Below are positions 51,845 through 60,568 of a stretch of DNA of 64,000 nucleotides, one piece after another. This DNA is from AWTP1-13 sp050248715 (GTDB taxonomy: Bacteria > Pseudomonadota > Alphaproteobacteria > Rhizobiales > Hyphomicrobiaceae): assembly GCA_050248715.1 (NCBI GenBank), contig JBFWRV010000014.1:1-64000 (forward strand), in the 5' to 3' direction. Below the pieces are notes generated by a model that saw only the letters and a list, made by a program, of their open reading frames with translations, was not told where the DNA came from and did no database searches. Position numbers and translations under genes: made by a program. Position 1 is the stretch's first letter. Each line of letters begins with the position of its first letter.

Positions 51845-52726
51845 ATGGACCCGCTGCTGCCGAGACTGGAGGACGAAGCGCGCCGCCGCCGACGCCGGGT
51901 GCTTTTCCGGCACAACAAGATCCCTGTGCGGATGCTGGTGCCGAACTTCTTCACCTTGCTCAGCCTTTGCGCTGGGCTGACAGCCATCCGCATGACAATC
52001 GAGAGCCGTTACGAGCTGGCCATCGCCCTCGTCGTCGTGGCAGCGCTGCTCGATGGTGTCGACGGTCGTTTGGCGCGGGCGCTGAAGGCGCAGTCCAAGT
52101 TCGGCGCCGAGCTCGATAGCCTGGCCGATTTCGTCAATTTCGGGGTCGCTCCCGCGGTGATCGTGTTCGTCTGGGGGCTGGGGGGCCTGCCCCGCGGCTT
52201 CGGCTGGATCGTCGCCCTGCTCTTTGCGCTTGCCACGGGGCTCCGGCTCGCCCGCTTCAACACCATGATCGAGGTGGAGAAGCCGAAGTGGCAGGCGGAC
52301 TACTTCACCGGCATGCCGGCGCCGTTCGGTGCCATCACCGTATTGCTGCCGCTCTACCTTGATGGCCTGGGGCTCGACGTGCGCAGCTGGCCTTGGCTCA
52401 TCGCCGCCTACACCGCGGCCATGGCGGCGCTGCTGGTGTCGACCATCCCCACCTACTCGGGCAAGCTCATGGGCGAGCGCATCGCGCGCGAGTTCGTGCT
52501 GCCGATCTTCGTCGGCGCAGCCGCCATGGTCGCTCTGTTGGTCACCTACCCCTATGGGACCCTGACGCTGGTGACGGTGCTCTATCTGGCCGCCATCCCC
52601 ATCAGCTATCGCCGCTTCCAGCAGAAGCTGCAGGAGTCCGCGCCGAAGCCCGAGACGGCCGACGACGCGCCGATGGCTCCCGGGCCGGACGTTGGCGAAA
52701 TGCCGGCTGGAGAGACCAAGCATTGA
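51845..52726 (+). CDS. pssA: CDP-diacylglycerol--serine O-phosphatidyltransferase
   Basis: The 293-residue membrane enzyme has the CDP-alcohol phosphatidyltransferase motif LDGVDGRLARALKAQSKFGAELDSLADFVNFG (D-G-x2-A-R-x8-G-x3-D-x3-D) at about residues 67-98 and seven or eight hydrophobic helices. The N-terminal RRRRRVLFRHNKIPVRMLVPNFFTLLSLCAGL is typical. It makes phosphatidylserine from CDP-diacylglycerol and serine and feeds Psd. It starts at the ATG at 51845, with TCAGAGGT upstream. The frame opens at 51599, which is the overlap with psd. Confidence 0.95.
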   Translation: MDPLLPRLEDEARRRRRRVLFRHNKIPVRMLVPNFFTLLSLCAGLTAIRMTIESRYELAIALVVVAALLDGVDGRLARALKAQSKFGAELDSLADFVNFGVAPAVIVFVWGLGGLPRGFGWIVALLFALATGLRLARFNTMIEVEKPKWQADYFTGMPAPFGAITVLLPLYLDGLGLDVRSWPWLIAAYTAAMAALLVSTIPTYSGKLMGERIAREFVLPIFVGAAAMVALLVTYPYGTLTLVTVLYLAAIPISYRRFQQKLQESAPKPETADDAPMAPGPDVGEMPAGETKH

Positions 52727-52754
52727 GGCGGTAGCGATGCCACTCCCGCCTGCA

Positions 52755-54047
52755 TCACGCAGCGGGTTTGCGCACGTGGCCCAGCCGGTCCTGCAGCGTC
52801 ATCCACCCATAGACGGCCGGCAGGAACCAGGGCGTGCCGTTGTAGAGTGGGATTGCCGGTGGCGGCCGGAGGTCGAGCGCCGACTCCCCCCGCGGATCTC
52901 CCAGTATCTGCCATGCGGCCTTCTGTCCGGCCCAGCGAGCCCACACCACGCCCGATCCACAGTAGCCCACCGCATAGCGCATGCCGTCGCGCGAGAAGAT
53001 GCGTGGGATCATGTCGCGGCTCATGGCGACATGCCCATACCAGCTGTGCGTGAGGTCGACGCCCTCGAGCACCGGGAAGATGTCGGCGAGCGCGCGCTTC
53101 AGGCTTTTGGTCGGCCAGTCCGGCTCGCCGGCGATGGTGCCGTCGCGGCCGCCGAACAGGATGCACGTGCCGTCCGGGGAGGGGCGGTAGTAGTAGTGCA
53201 GCTTGCGCGTCTCGGCGACCATCACGCCCTTGGGCATGAGCTCGGCCATCAGGTTGTTCGATAGCGCCACGGTGGCGATCATGCGGCTGCGCACCGGCAC
53301 CAGTCGGCGGCGCAGCCAGGGGTCCACGCCATCCGCATAGCCATTGGTGCCCATCACAAGGTGATCGGCTTGCACCTTGCCGCGCGCCGTCTCCACTTCG
53401 TAGCCGCTGTTCCTCGGAGCGAAGCCCAGCACCGCCGTTTCCCCGTGCGCCACGACACCGGCCTTGCACGCCAGCTCGAGCATGCCGCGATGGAATTTGG
53501 CCGGGTGCAGCCCGGCAATGTCGTTGCGCACGAGGCCGCCATAATAGAACTCGGTGCCGAGGATGCTCCGCTGCTCGGACCGAGGTACGGCGTGTGTGTC
53601 GATGCCCAGGCTCTTGCGCAGCAGATCGGCTTCGCGCGCCAGGCCCTCGTACTCCGCGGGTTTGCCTGCTCCCGTGAAGCGCCCGGTCATCTTGTAGTCG
53701 CAGTCGATCGCCTCATCGGTGATGAAGCGGGCGAGGTCCTCGCGAGCCGCCTTGGCCTCCGTCTGCAGCGCGTCTGCGCGGGCTCGGCCGAACTTGGCGA
53801 CCATCCGGCGATAGCTCGGGCGCAGGTTGCCGCTGGCGATGCCGCCGTTACGCGTCGAGGCACCCTCGCCGGGACGCTGCCGGTCGAAGATTTGCACGCT
53901 GCGCCCGGCCCGAGCGAGCGTGAGCGCCGCGCTCAAGCCCGTGTAGCCGGCGCCGACGATGACGACGTCCGATCTGGCCTGCACGTCCGCCCTGGGCAGG
54001 CTGGCCGGCGGCGCGTGCTCCCACCAGTATGGCGTGGATACTGTCAT
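52755..54047 (-). CDS. FAD-dependent oxidoreductase, DAO family (gamma-glutamylputrescine-oxidase-like)
   Basis: The 430-residue flavoprotein starts with the aromatic-rich stretch TPYWWEHAPPASLPRADVQARSDVVIVGAGYTGLSAALTLARAG, where the GAGYTG dinucleotide motif binds FAD. The signature RNGGIASGNLRPSYRRM (about residue 70) and FAD-facing WYGHVAMSRDMIPRIF near the C-terminus are typical of the DadA/PuuB branch, which oxidises amines or D-amino acids. The exact substrate is not evident. The ATG at 54047 is preferred over the open frame at 54122. It lies opposite to and convergent with pssA. Confidence 0.88.
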   Translation of the reverse strand: MTVSTPYWWEHAPPASLPRADVQARSDVVIVGAGYTGLSAALTLARAGRSVQIFDRQRPGEGASTRNGGIASGNLRPSYRRMVAKFGRARADALQTEAKAAREDLARFITDEAIDCDYKMTGRFTGAGKPAEYEGLAREADLLRKSLGIDTHAVPRSEQRSILGTEFYYGGLVRNDIAGLHPAKFHRGMLELACKAGVVAHGETAVLGFAPRNSGYEVETARGKVQADHLVMGTNGYADGVDPWLRRRLVPVRSRMIATVALSNNLMAELMPKGVMVAETRKLHYYYRPSPDGTCILFGGRDGTIAGEPDWPTKSLKRALADIFPVLEGVDLTHSWYGHVAMSRDMIPRIFSRDGMRYAVGYCGSGVVWARWAGQKAAWQILGDPRGESALDLRPPPAIPLYNGTPWFLPAVYGWMTLQDRLGHVRKPAA

Positions 54048-54118
54048 GGCGTCCCCTGGCTTCCCCGTAGCGGCGTTGCCGCGAGGATAGCGCCCCTCGG
54101 CCCGGTTCGGAAACAGCT

Positions 54119-54147
54119 GCACCGGGGGCGACGGCCGCCCCCGGTGC
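54119..54147. terminator. Hairpin terminator after the vWA/TadG-like gene
   Basis: GCACCGGGGGCG and CGCCCCCGGTGC form a perfect 12-bp stem with an ACGGC loop, 28 bases beyond the stop codon of the gene ending at 54175. On the minus strand AGCTGTTTCC follows. Confidence 0.65.
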
Positions 54148-54174
54148 AGGTATGCCGAGCACGGCTCGCGTGCG

Positions 54175-55746
54175 TCAGTTCGTCAGCCGCAGCGTGGCGA
54201 TCTTGAGGGCGATATCGCGGAACGCTGCCTGCAGCGCCACCTCCGATGTCGCATCGTAATAGTGGCTGGCGTCGGTGGCGCAGTTGGTCAGGAACGTCTT
54301 CGACGCACTGTTCACCTGGAAGCCGACCGTGAACACCTCGATCTTGGCGTCCTTGATCTTCGTGCACAGGCTTTCCGCCTGGGCAAGAGCCTTGCCGTTC
54401 TCCGAGTTGCAGTTGATGTCGGGGCTTTGATTGGAGTTCTTCGCCTCGACGCCCTTGCAGTAGTTGATGTTGTACTCGCCGTCCGTCATCAGCACGGCGA
54501 TCTTGCGAAGCTTGGGAAAGCCCTTGGCGTTGGTCGTCGTGAGATCGCTGTAGGGGGCTGCGGCGCTCGAGGTCGGGAAGGCCTGCTGCAGCACGGAGTT
54601 CCAGTTAGGCGACAGCAGATACCAGGCCCAAGCCGTGCCGAGATGCCCGGCCGTGGAACCGGCAGTCGTGAACTTGTCGACATGCTCCTTGAGCGCGGTC
54701 TTGTCTTTCGTCAGGGGCATGATGCGATTGACCGCCGCGTCTCTGTGGTTGCCCACCGGGCACGACGTATCGGTATTGGTGCCGAAATAGCCCTTGCCGA
54801 CGTAGCTCGTGGTGTCAGCCGGGGCCGCATCCGTGTAGGCGTTGGTGCCGATCCGCTCGGTCACGCACTTGGAGGAGATCTGCCAGGTATTCGTGCCGCT
54901 GCCGCCGGACTTGGTGTACTTGATCCAGCGCTTCGTCGGCTGGTTGGATGTATCATTGAGCGTGCCGCTGGAGGTGAACGTTTGCGGGTTGGAGGAATTG
55001 TTCTCGGTCACCGTTCCGCGCACCAGAGGAGCGAGCGTGCTGCCGACATTGACTGCCTCCGCGAACGGCGCCAAGGCGACGCGCGAGTAGTACTGGCTCT
55101 GGTCGTCCGAGACGACGATGTCGATGAGGTCCTTGGCGGCAGTCTTGGCGGCCGTGATTTTCGTGCACGGGTCACACATGGACCCAGTGACGTCCATCAT
55201 CAGCGAAATCTCGACATTGCTGCCGCCGGAGTTCTGGCCGAGGCAGGCTTCGCTCGGGCAGAGTGCGGCCGTGGCCGTGCTGATCAGCCGGATGCATCTG
55301 TGACCGTTGCCCAGGCAGTTGGCCGGCGCCCCGTCAGTGGAGTCTTGCGGGAAGAGCGAGTTGAGAACGGCGAGGAAGGGAGTTCTGACCCAGGACGTCG
55401 CCGTAACCGTGAATGCGGTGTTTCCTGCGTTGGGGGAGAACTGCAGGGTGGCGATGACGACATCCTTCGGCTTGGCCTGGTTGAAGTAGGCCGAGGCGGC
55501 GGCAGACGCCTTGTTGACGATATCGGTCTTGTTCACCTGCGCCACGCGGCCCGCGGCCAGGGCGGCTGCGTCCAGGGCCGACTGCGTCTGCGAGCGAACG
55601 TTGTAAACGCGCCCGAAGTCGACCGCCAAGCCGATGCTGACTGCCAAGGGGATGACAAGCAGGCCGAACAGCATGGCGACGTTGCCGGACTGGTCGCGGC
55701 GCAGCCGCCGGAGCAGCGCGAGCACCTCGAGCCTGTACGCAGACAT
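54175..55746 (-). CDS. TadG-like pilus/secretion-associated protein with vWA domain
   Basis: The 523-residue protein starts at the ATG at 55746 with GGAGGGG seven bases upstream. It has the TadE/TadG pattern DQSGNVAMLFGLLVIPLAVSIGLAVDFGRVYNVRSQTQSALDAAALAAG, a type IV pilin-like helix. After a beta-rich region comes a von Willebrand A domain with MIDAS SLMMDVTGSM (about residue 220) and a late VLMTDGEYN. Many cysteines suggest disulfides and an extracytoplasmic location. It is likely a surface or Flp-pilus-linked protein. A Flp pilin gene lies about 1.6 kb away, but other tad genes are not in the window. Confidence 0.85.
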   Translation of the reverse strand: MSAYRLEVLALLRRLRRDQSGNVAMLFGLLVIPLAVSIGLAVDFGRVYNVRSQTQSALDAAALAAGRVAQVNKTDIVNKASAAASAYFNQAKPKDVVIATLQFSPNAGNTAFTVTATSWVRTPFLAVLNSLFPQDSTDGAPANCLGNGHRCIRLISTATAALCPSEACLGQNSGGSNVEISLMMDVTGSMCDPCTKITAAKTAAKDLIDIVVSDDQSQYYSRVALAPFAEAVNVGSTLAPLVRGTVTENNSSNPQTFTSSGTLNDTSNQPTKRWIKYTKSGGSGTNTWQISSKCVTERIGTNAYTDAAPADTTSYVGKGYFGTNTDTSCPVGNHRDAAVNRIMPLTKDKTALKEHVDKFTTAGSTAGHLGTAWAWYLLSPNWNSVLQQAFPTSSAAAPYSDLTTTNAKGFPKLRKIAVLMTDGEYNINYCKGVEAKNSNQSPDINCNSENGKALAQAESLCTKIKDAKIEVFTVGFQVNSASKTFLTNCATDASHYYDATSEVALQAAFRDIALKIATLRLTN

Positions 55747-56117
55747 GTTATCCCCTCCACAATAATTCGGGTAGGGTCGCAAGATAATCCGGGCAGTATT
55801 GCCGGTTTGTAAAGATGATGAGAAGTTGATGCGAATTTTTGTTTCCAATAAGAATTGTATTTTATTTGAATTATTCTCAAATTGCAGTGCTCCGATTGAC
55901 GATTGCGAAACCAAAGCAAGACGACCTTGGGGAGCCGCCACCAGGTCGTCGCGGACAGGGCTTGGGATGCCCGTATTCCAGGAACAGGCGTGGCCCGACC
56001 GGAGGGGCGTGCCGGGGCGGCAGGGGAAGAAGGCGGATGCTGGCGGCCGGTGGCCGCGGCGGCGTTGAATGCGCGGCGCCGAGGCGGGTCCCCGCCTGCG
56101 CGCCTACGGACCGGCCG
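55747..56117. other. AT-rich upstream region of the TadG-like gene
   Basis: These 371 bases include the most AT-rich patch in the window (about 55800-55890). On the minus strand TTGAGA followed after 15 bases by TACAAT (about 55878-55852) is a plausible promoter for the TadG-like gene. The rest shows no gene. Confidence 0.5.
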
Positions 56118-56963
56118 TTACTTCCAACGGATCTCGAAGGGCGAGAGCAGCACCTTGGCGTCCGCGGGTGACCGGGACATCCTGTCATCGCCGCTGTAGA
56201 ACACGTCGGCGGCGACGCCGGCGAGACCGACATCCCCTTTGGCACGATAGGTGAGATCGCCCTTGTCGACCACAAGGGCGCCGTCGACCCAGATGCGGAC
56301 GATGCCGTTGTCGTGCCCCGGCTCGTTGAGCACCACCTCCTGCTCGAGCTTGGCCCATCGGCCGCGGGGAAGCTGGATGCCCCCGCTTTCGGCAGCCTGC
56401 TTGCTCTCTTTTCCGGCAAGCCTCGCGAGACTGGTGGCGCCGATATCGCCGGTGCGGCGCCAGGCCGCCTGCACCAGGAACCGATCGCCGGAATTGTCGG
56501 TCTGGCCGATGATGCCGGGAAGCGCGCCGCCCGAGCCGAAATTGAAGTCGGCCGGAAGGAGAACGCTGTAACTGAGGCAGACCGCCGGCTGCTTGCGCAG
56601 CGAGCGCGGTTGCCAGGGGAAGCTGACGCCGCCCTTCTCCACGGCTCCGGTATTCGGCGCCGATGAGCCCTTGGGGAGCGCTATGCTCATGCCGACAGGA
56701 GCGGGTCCATCGGTGAGGCGAACGATGCGCAGATTGTCGACGATGGCAGCCGCCGCGCTTCCTACGCGTGCCTGGATGTCGGTGGCCGTCACCATGACGC
56801 CGTCACGCTCGAGTGGAAACGCCATGCTGGTTCCGTAACGCCCGCTGCACGCTGCGAGCGACGACGGAATCAGAATCGAGCGCAGCACGGCCACAACCGC
56901 AGCCACGGCCACCAGGATGGCTGCCGCATTGAAGAGCAACAGCCGTGCCGAAGGGATTCTCAT
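56118..56963 (-). CDS. Membrane-anchored polysaccharide lyase 14-like domain protein
   Basis: The 281-residue protein has an N-terminal anchor (MRIPSARLLLFNAAAILVAVAAVVAVL), then a jelly-roll domain. Its middle reads VCLSYSVLLPADFNFGSGGALPGIIGQTDNSGDRFLVQAAWRRTGDIGA, the pattern of the PL14-like alginate-lyase/fungal-lectin fold. The later block NGIVRIWVDGALVVDKGDLTYRAKGDVGLAGVAADVFYSGDD matches the family's C-terminal repeats. Enzyme activity cannot be assumed; many such domains only bind polysaccharide. It starts at the ATG at 56963, and the frame opens at 57128. Confidence 0.75.
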   Translation of the reverse strand: MRIPSARLLLFNAAAILVAVAAVVAVLRSILIPSSLAACSGRYGTSMAFPLERDGVMVTATDIQARVGSAAAAIVDNLRIVRLTDGPAPVGMSIALPKGSSAPNTGAVEKGGVSFPWQPRSLRKQPAVCLSYSVLLPADFNFGSGGALPGIIGQTDNSGDRFLVQAAWRRTGDIGATSLARLAGKESKQAAESGGIQLPRGRWAKLEQEVVLNEPGHDNGIVRIWVDGALVVDKGDLTYRAKGDVGLAGVAADVFYSGDDRMSRSPADAKVLLSPFEIRWK

Positions 56964-57302
56964 GTCGAACTCCGTCGCTGGCGGAATGGCCGCCGGACAG
57001 CCAGTAGCAAGTTTCCTGCTTGGAGTTAAAGCATCGGTAAACAAAACTGCGGCGTCGAAGCTTTCCTCGACGCAGGGATGTCCGTGAAGCTCCGGCTTGG
57101 CGGGCCACCCCTGCGACAGTGCGGACAATTTGGTCGCGTTAGTGGAATATTTGACATGACTGCACGAACGCCTGTTCGGTGGCCGATTTTAACCTAGGCC
57201 TAATCCAACACCGGTAGGCTTCCCGAAGTTCAGCCGCACGGGGCTAGTGCCTCCTGGGTGAACTTATGCGCTAGCCATCGAGTAAGTGTTGGGAGAGTTG
57301 TC
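56964..57302. other. Divergent intergenic region of the PL14-like and flp genes
   Basis: No gene is seen. A TTGACA hexamer lies at about 57149-57154 on the plus strand, and TTTAACCTAGGCCTAATCC at about 57187 may be part of the flp promoter, but the elements do not fit a clean spacing. Confidence 0.35.
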
Positions 57303-57473
57303 ATGCAGAACCATGTCATGCGTTTCGTGAAGGACGAGTCGGGCGCGACCGCCATCGAGTACGGCCTCATTGCGGCTCTGATCGCCGTCGGCATCATCAC
57401 CGCTGCCCGCCTGCTGGGCTCGCAGATCAGCGCGACCTTCAACACGGTTCGCACCACGATGGAATCCGCGTAA
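57303..57473 (+). CDS. Flp-type IVb pilin
   Basis: The 56-residue prepilin MQNHVMRFVKDESGATAIEY is followed by the hydrophobic stretch GLIAALIAVGIITAARLLGS and a short hydrophilic tail (QISATFNTVRTTMESA). The G-A-T-A-I-E-Y motif with the prepilin-peptidase site after the Gly is diagnostic of the Flp subfamily used by Tad pili for adhesion. GGGAGAG lies about eight bases before the ATG at 57303. It is followed by a strong terminator. Tad assembly genes are not nearby. Confidence 0.93.
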   Translation: MQNHVMRFVKDESGATAIEYGLIAALIAVGIITAARLLGSQISATFNTVRTTMESA

Positions 57474-57491
57474 GCGGCTTGCCGCTTGCGA

Positions 57492-57532
57492 CAGGAGGCC
57501 GCCGGACCCTGCCGGCGGCCTCCTGCTTTTTT
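57492..57532 (+). terminator. Rho-independent terminator after the flp pilin
   Basis: CAGGAGGCCGCCGG (57492-57505) and CCGGCGGCCTCCTG (57512-57525) form a perfect 14-bp stem with a six-base loop, followed by CTTTTTT. It lies 18 bases after the flp stop and is the clearest intrinsic terminator in the window. Confidence 0.95.
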
Positions 57533-57589
57533 GGGCATCTGCTTTGCGGATTCCGGATCGCGGATTGCCGGCACGCGGAGTGGCGACCG

Positions 57590-58846
57590 TCAGGCGCCGG
57601 CCACGTCGCGACGGAGCCGTCGCAGGCTCTCCCGTGTCTGGCCGACCTGACCGGTCCGCAGCTTCCATTTGGTCTGACGGACCCCCGCCTTGCATTGGGC
57701 AAGGAAGGTGTTGAAGCGCGCGTCCAGCATGCCGCGGCGGTCGGCGAGCTGCGCCATGAGGAAGTCTGGGGTGAAGTTGGGCTCGACGATCAGCGCCCCG
57801 CTCTCGACGGCCGCAATATCCCAGCCGATCAGCCGCACCTCGCGGAGGGCGGAGGCCGCATCCAGAGCCAGGCGGAAGATTTCGCGCCAGTTCGGCACCT
57901 CGATGCCGAGGAGCTCGGCTTCGGTATCGGGGTGGTGGGTAACCTCCTCCAGTCCCAGGCCGCTGCCACGCACCACGCGCACGACGCGGCCGCAGGTCAG
58001 GTCGAGCGTGGCGAGCAGGTTGCCCGGGCGCCAGAAATTGTCGGCAACGTTGGCGCCGGCTGGAATCTTCCAGAGTGCGCGCAGCACCTCGGGGCCGGCA
58101 TCCGAGAGGATTGTGATGACACGCACCGTCGCGAGGCGATCGCCGGCGATCGCGCGCACGTCGTCATGCGGGGCGATGCGCCGCTGGAAGATGTAGCCGC
58201 CCCTGTAGTGCCTGGCGACGGCGGCGACAAAGCTGCCGACAGGGACCATGCGATCCGGGGCGCAAACCAGGCTGTCGGTCTCCACCTCATAGGCGTCGAG
58301 GCCGATCGAGCCGAGGCTGCGCCGCGAGTCTGCGGGTTTGCCGAAAAGCGGATACTCGCGGCAGGCACGCAGGAACGCGCCCAGCGCGTCGACATCGCGA
58401 AAGACCGGCGCGTTGCGCATGCAAAGTGCGTCCGAATAGAGCGCCAGGGTCGGAATGACGGGGAAACCGTAGCCGCCGAGCAGGGTGGTGACCGCCAGCT
58501 TGTTGCGCATCAGCCCCCACCACTCGCTGTTGCTGTTGGCGGTCATCCAGATGCGGCGCTCGGCTTCGAGACCGACGAACTCGGAGGGATCGGCGCCCTT
58601 GAGCCAGGTATCGTCGAACAGGCGCAGGCCCACGTATTCCTCGTAGGAGAGCCGACCCGGGCCGAAGGAGGCCTTGGCGAGATCGAGCAGGAGGCGCTGG
58701 TAGGTCTTGCCGTACTTCGCGGCAATGGTGCGCAGTGTGGCGGCGAGATCCAGGGCGGGCGCGGCGACGTCGATATCGAAAACGGCCGTCACGGGCTCGC
58801 GGTCGGTCTGCGCGCTGGGCGCCTGAGGAAGGGCCGCTGCTGACAT
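57590..58846 (-). CDS. Sugar-transfer-associated ATP-grasp domain protein
   Basis: The 418-residue protein matches the ATP-grasp family linked to polysaccharide biosynthesis. Key regions are LMRNKLAVTTLLGGYGFPVIPTLALYSD, LFGKPADSRRSLGSIGLD (ATP-binding Lys), GGYIFQRRIAPHDDV, LATVRVITIL, DLTCGRVVRVVRG and a metal-binding IAAVESGALIVEPNFTPDFLMAQLADRRG. Such proteins are thought to ligate or phosphorylate sugar-linked carboxylates, but no activity is proven. It starts at the ATG at 58846. A 14-base palindrome (AAAGTT-CA-AACTTT, 58903-58916) lies 57 bases upstream. Confidence 0.8.
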   Translation of the reverse strand: MSAAALPQAPSAQTDREPVTAVFDIDVAAPALDLAATLRTIAAKYGKTYQRLLLDLAKASFGPGRLSYEEYVGLRLFDDTWLKGADPSEFVGLEAERRIWMTANSNSEWWGLMRNKLAVTTLLGGYGFPVIPTLALYSDALCMRNAPVFRDVDALGAFLRACREYPLFGKPADSRRSLGSIGLDAYEVETDSLVCAPDRMVPVGSFVAAVARHYRGGYIFQRRIAPHDDVRAIAGDRLATVRVITILSDAGPEVLRALWKIPAGANVADNFWRPGNLLATLDLTCGRVVRVVRGSGLGLEEVTHHPDTEAELLGIEVPNWREIFRLALDAASALREVRLIGWDIAAVESGALIVEPNFTPDFLMAQLADRRGMLDARFNTFLAQCKAGVRQTKWKLRTGQVGQTRESLRRLRRDVAGA

Positions 58847-59245
58847 CTGGGCTTCCCGGCCGTTGGTCGTTGGATTGTGGAACCGTGGGGCACCATCAGT
58901 GAAAAGTTCAAACTTTGCATGAAGCGCGCATTGGCCGCGTCTTACGAAGGGAGGTTCGCGGGAGGTGTGACACGCGTGCTGGCGCAGCCACGACCCGCGG
59001 TGCCCGCGAGCACCAGCTTGAACCTGGCCGTCACGGTCGCGCTTGCTCTGCCATTAGCTCGCCATCTGAGCGTGTGATAGGCTGACCGCAGAGGAGCAGC
59101 AGTCTGCGAGCGGAGCTCGGCGCCCCACGGTGCGAGCGCAGGCGGCGCCCTCATAGTCATCGCCGGTTCAGGTAGCCGATGCTAGGGGCTGTCTGCGCGC
59201 CGGGCGGCGGGGCACCCCTTTGAGTTCCCGAAAGGAGCAACCCCA
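58847..59245. other. Divergent intergenic region before the triple-repeat protein
   Basis: These 399 bases hold the palindrome at 58903-58916 and a GAAAGGAG ribosome site (59230-59237) for the plus-strand gene. Plus-strand frames extend through parts of it but look non-coding. No RNA gene is seen. Confidence 0.45.
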
Positions 59246-60523
59246 ATGAGAGTGGCCGGTCTGCTTACAGCCGCGACGGCTGTTGCTGCTGCGCTGACAG
59301 TGTTCGATGCATCGCCCGTCGAGGCAGCCCCCCGTCAGGGTTTCTCGGCGCGCAAGGCGCCGCCTGTTCGCAGGGCTCAGCCCCGCGTCGCGCCGAGGGC
59401 GCCGAAGGTGCTCAAGGCGACACCAAAGGTCACCAAGACGCCGAAGGTGCTCAAGGCGACACCAAAGGTCACCAAGACGCCGAAGGTCCTCAAAACGACG
59501 CCAAAACTCACCACCAAGGTGCCGAAGACCCTCAAGGCGACGCCGCAGATCACCAAGACGCCGCTGACGAAGGGATCGCCGTCCGCCTTCATGAAGAAGG
59601 TCCCGCCGCGGCCCCTCAACTTGAAGACCCTGCCCCTGCACAAGGCCGCCGCAGGCAACAAGCTGATGGCTGGAAAGCTTGCGGTGCCCAAGAACATCAA
59701 GCCGAAGCTGAGCCTAGCTATCCCCCCCAAGCCGATATTTCATAAGAAGTTCAGCCCGTTCATCCAGCGGCACTGGAAGCACGCATTCTTCTGGGTGGCC
59801 GTGGCCGGCATCGGCTACCTGACGGTTCCGTCGCTCTACTACGACACCTTCTACACCTGCGTGAACGGCGACGATCCGATCTACGACGACTGCATCGACA
59901 TCCTGTCGTATGCGGCGCTCGAGGAAGAGGAAGTCGTCCGGGTCAGCATGCCGGCCGGCGCAACGTACAAATACAGGGCGAAGTCTCCCATAGCCGCCAA
60001 GCCGCAGGATTGTCCGTCCTGCCGCTGGGACCGTTTCGTGGAGCGCAAGTGGAACCAGAGCTTCTCGTGGGTGAAGATCCCCGAAATCGGCAACGTCACG
60101 GTTCCCGACGGCCATTACGACCGCTTCTACGGCTTCGCCGGCGCCAATCCTCCCAACTACCCGCAAGCCTGCCAGGTGCTGCAGGAGGCGGCCTCCACCA
60201 AGGAGGAAGGGGAGGTCGTCCGCATGAGCATGCCGGCTGGCACCGACTACCGCTTCGAGGCAGGAGGGGCGCCGACCAGCGCGTGCAAATCGTGCACCAT
60301 GGAGCCCTTCGTCGACCGCAAGTGGAATCGCGAGTTCGTATGGGTGCAAGTGCCCGAGGCCGGCAACGTCACGGTGCCTGAGGACTACTACGACCGCTTC
60401 TATAGCTATGCGAGCGCGGAACCCCCGAACTATGGTGCGGCCTGCAGGGTCCTGGTCGAGGCGGCCGCGGCCGATACGGTGATGACGACGGCGCTCGATA
60501 ACCGGCGCGGGCTCGAGCAGTGA
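59246..60523 (+). CDS. Secreted protein with basic tandem repeats and three copies of an unrecognised ~88-residue domain
   Basis: The 425-residue product begins with a signal peptide (MRVAGLLTAATAVAAALTVFDASPVEA). Residues about 50-110 are a Lys/Thr/Pro-rich tract made by a 39-bp DNA tandem repeat encoding PKVLKATPKVTKT. Three related domains follow, at about residues 170, 258 and 349, sharing F-[IV]-x-R-[HK]-W, W-V, and T-V-P-x-x-[YH]-Y-D-x-F-Y, with VVR-[VM]-SMPAG between them. The cysteines occur in pairs (CKSC, CPSC). I do not know this family. The exported, basic design suggests a cell-wall or polyanion-binding role. GGAG is placed nine bases before the start. Confidence 0.7.
   Translation: MRVAGLLTAATAVAAALTVFDASPVEAAPRQGFSARKAPPVRRAQPRVAPRAPKVLKATPKVTKTPKVLKATPKVTKTPKVLKTTPKLTTKVPKTLKATPQITKTPLTKGSPSAFMKKVPPRPLNLKTLPLHKAAAGNKLMAGKLAVPKNIKPKLSLAIPPKPIFHKKFSPFIQRHWKHAFFWVAVAGIGYLTVPSLYYDTFYTCVNGDDPIYDDCIDILSYAALEEEEVVRVSMPAGATYKYRAKSPIAAKPQDCPSCRWDRFVERKWNQSFSWVKIPEIGNVTVPDGHYDRFYGFAGANPPNYPQACQVLQEAASTKEEGEVVRMSMPAGTDYRFEAGGAPTSACKSCTMEPFVDRKWNREFVWVQVPEAGNVTVPEDYYDRFYSYASAEPPNYGAACRVLVEAAAADTVMTTALDNRRGLEQ
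59402..59570 (+). repeat. 39-bp tandem repeat encoding the PKVLKATPKVTKT unit
   Basis: Bases 59402-59440 and 59441-59479 are identical 39-mers starting CCGAAGGTGCTCAAGGCGAC. A third, diverged copy starts at 59480 and a partial fourth follows from about 59522. The exact first two copies imply recent duplication. Confidence 0.9.
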
Positions 60524-60568
60524 CGGGATGATCGTCGGCGACGGCAGCGAGCGTGGCGTTCGCTGCCG

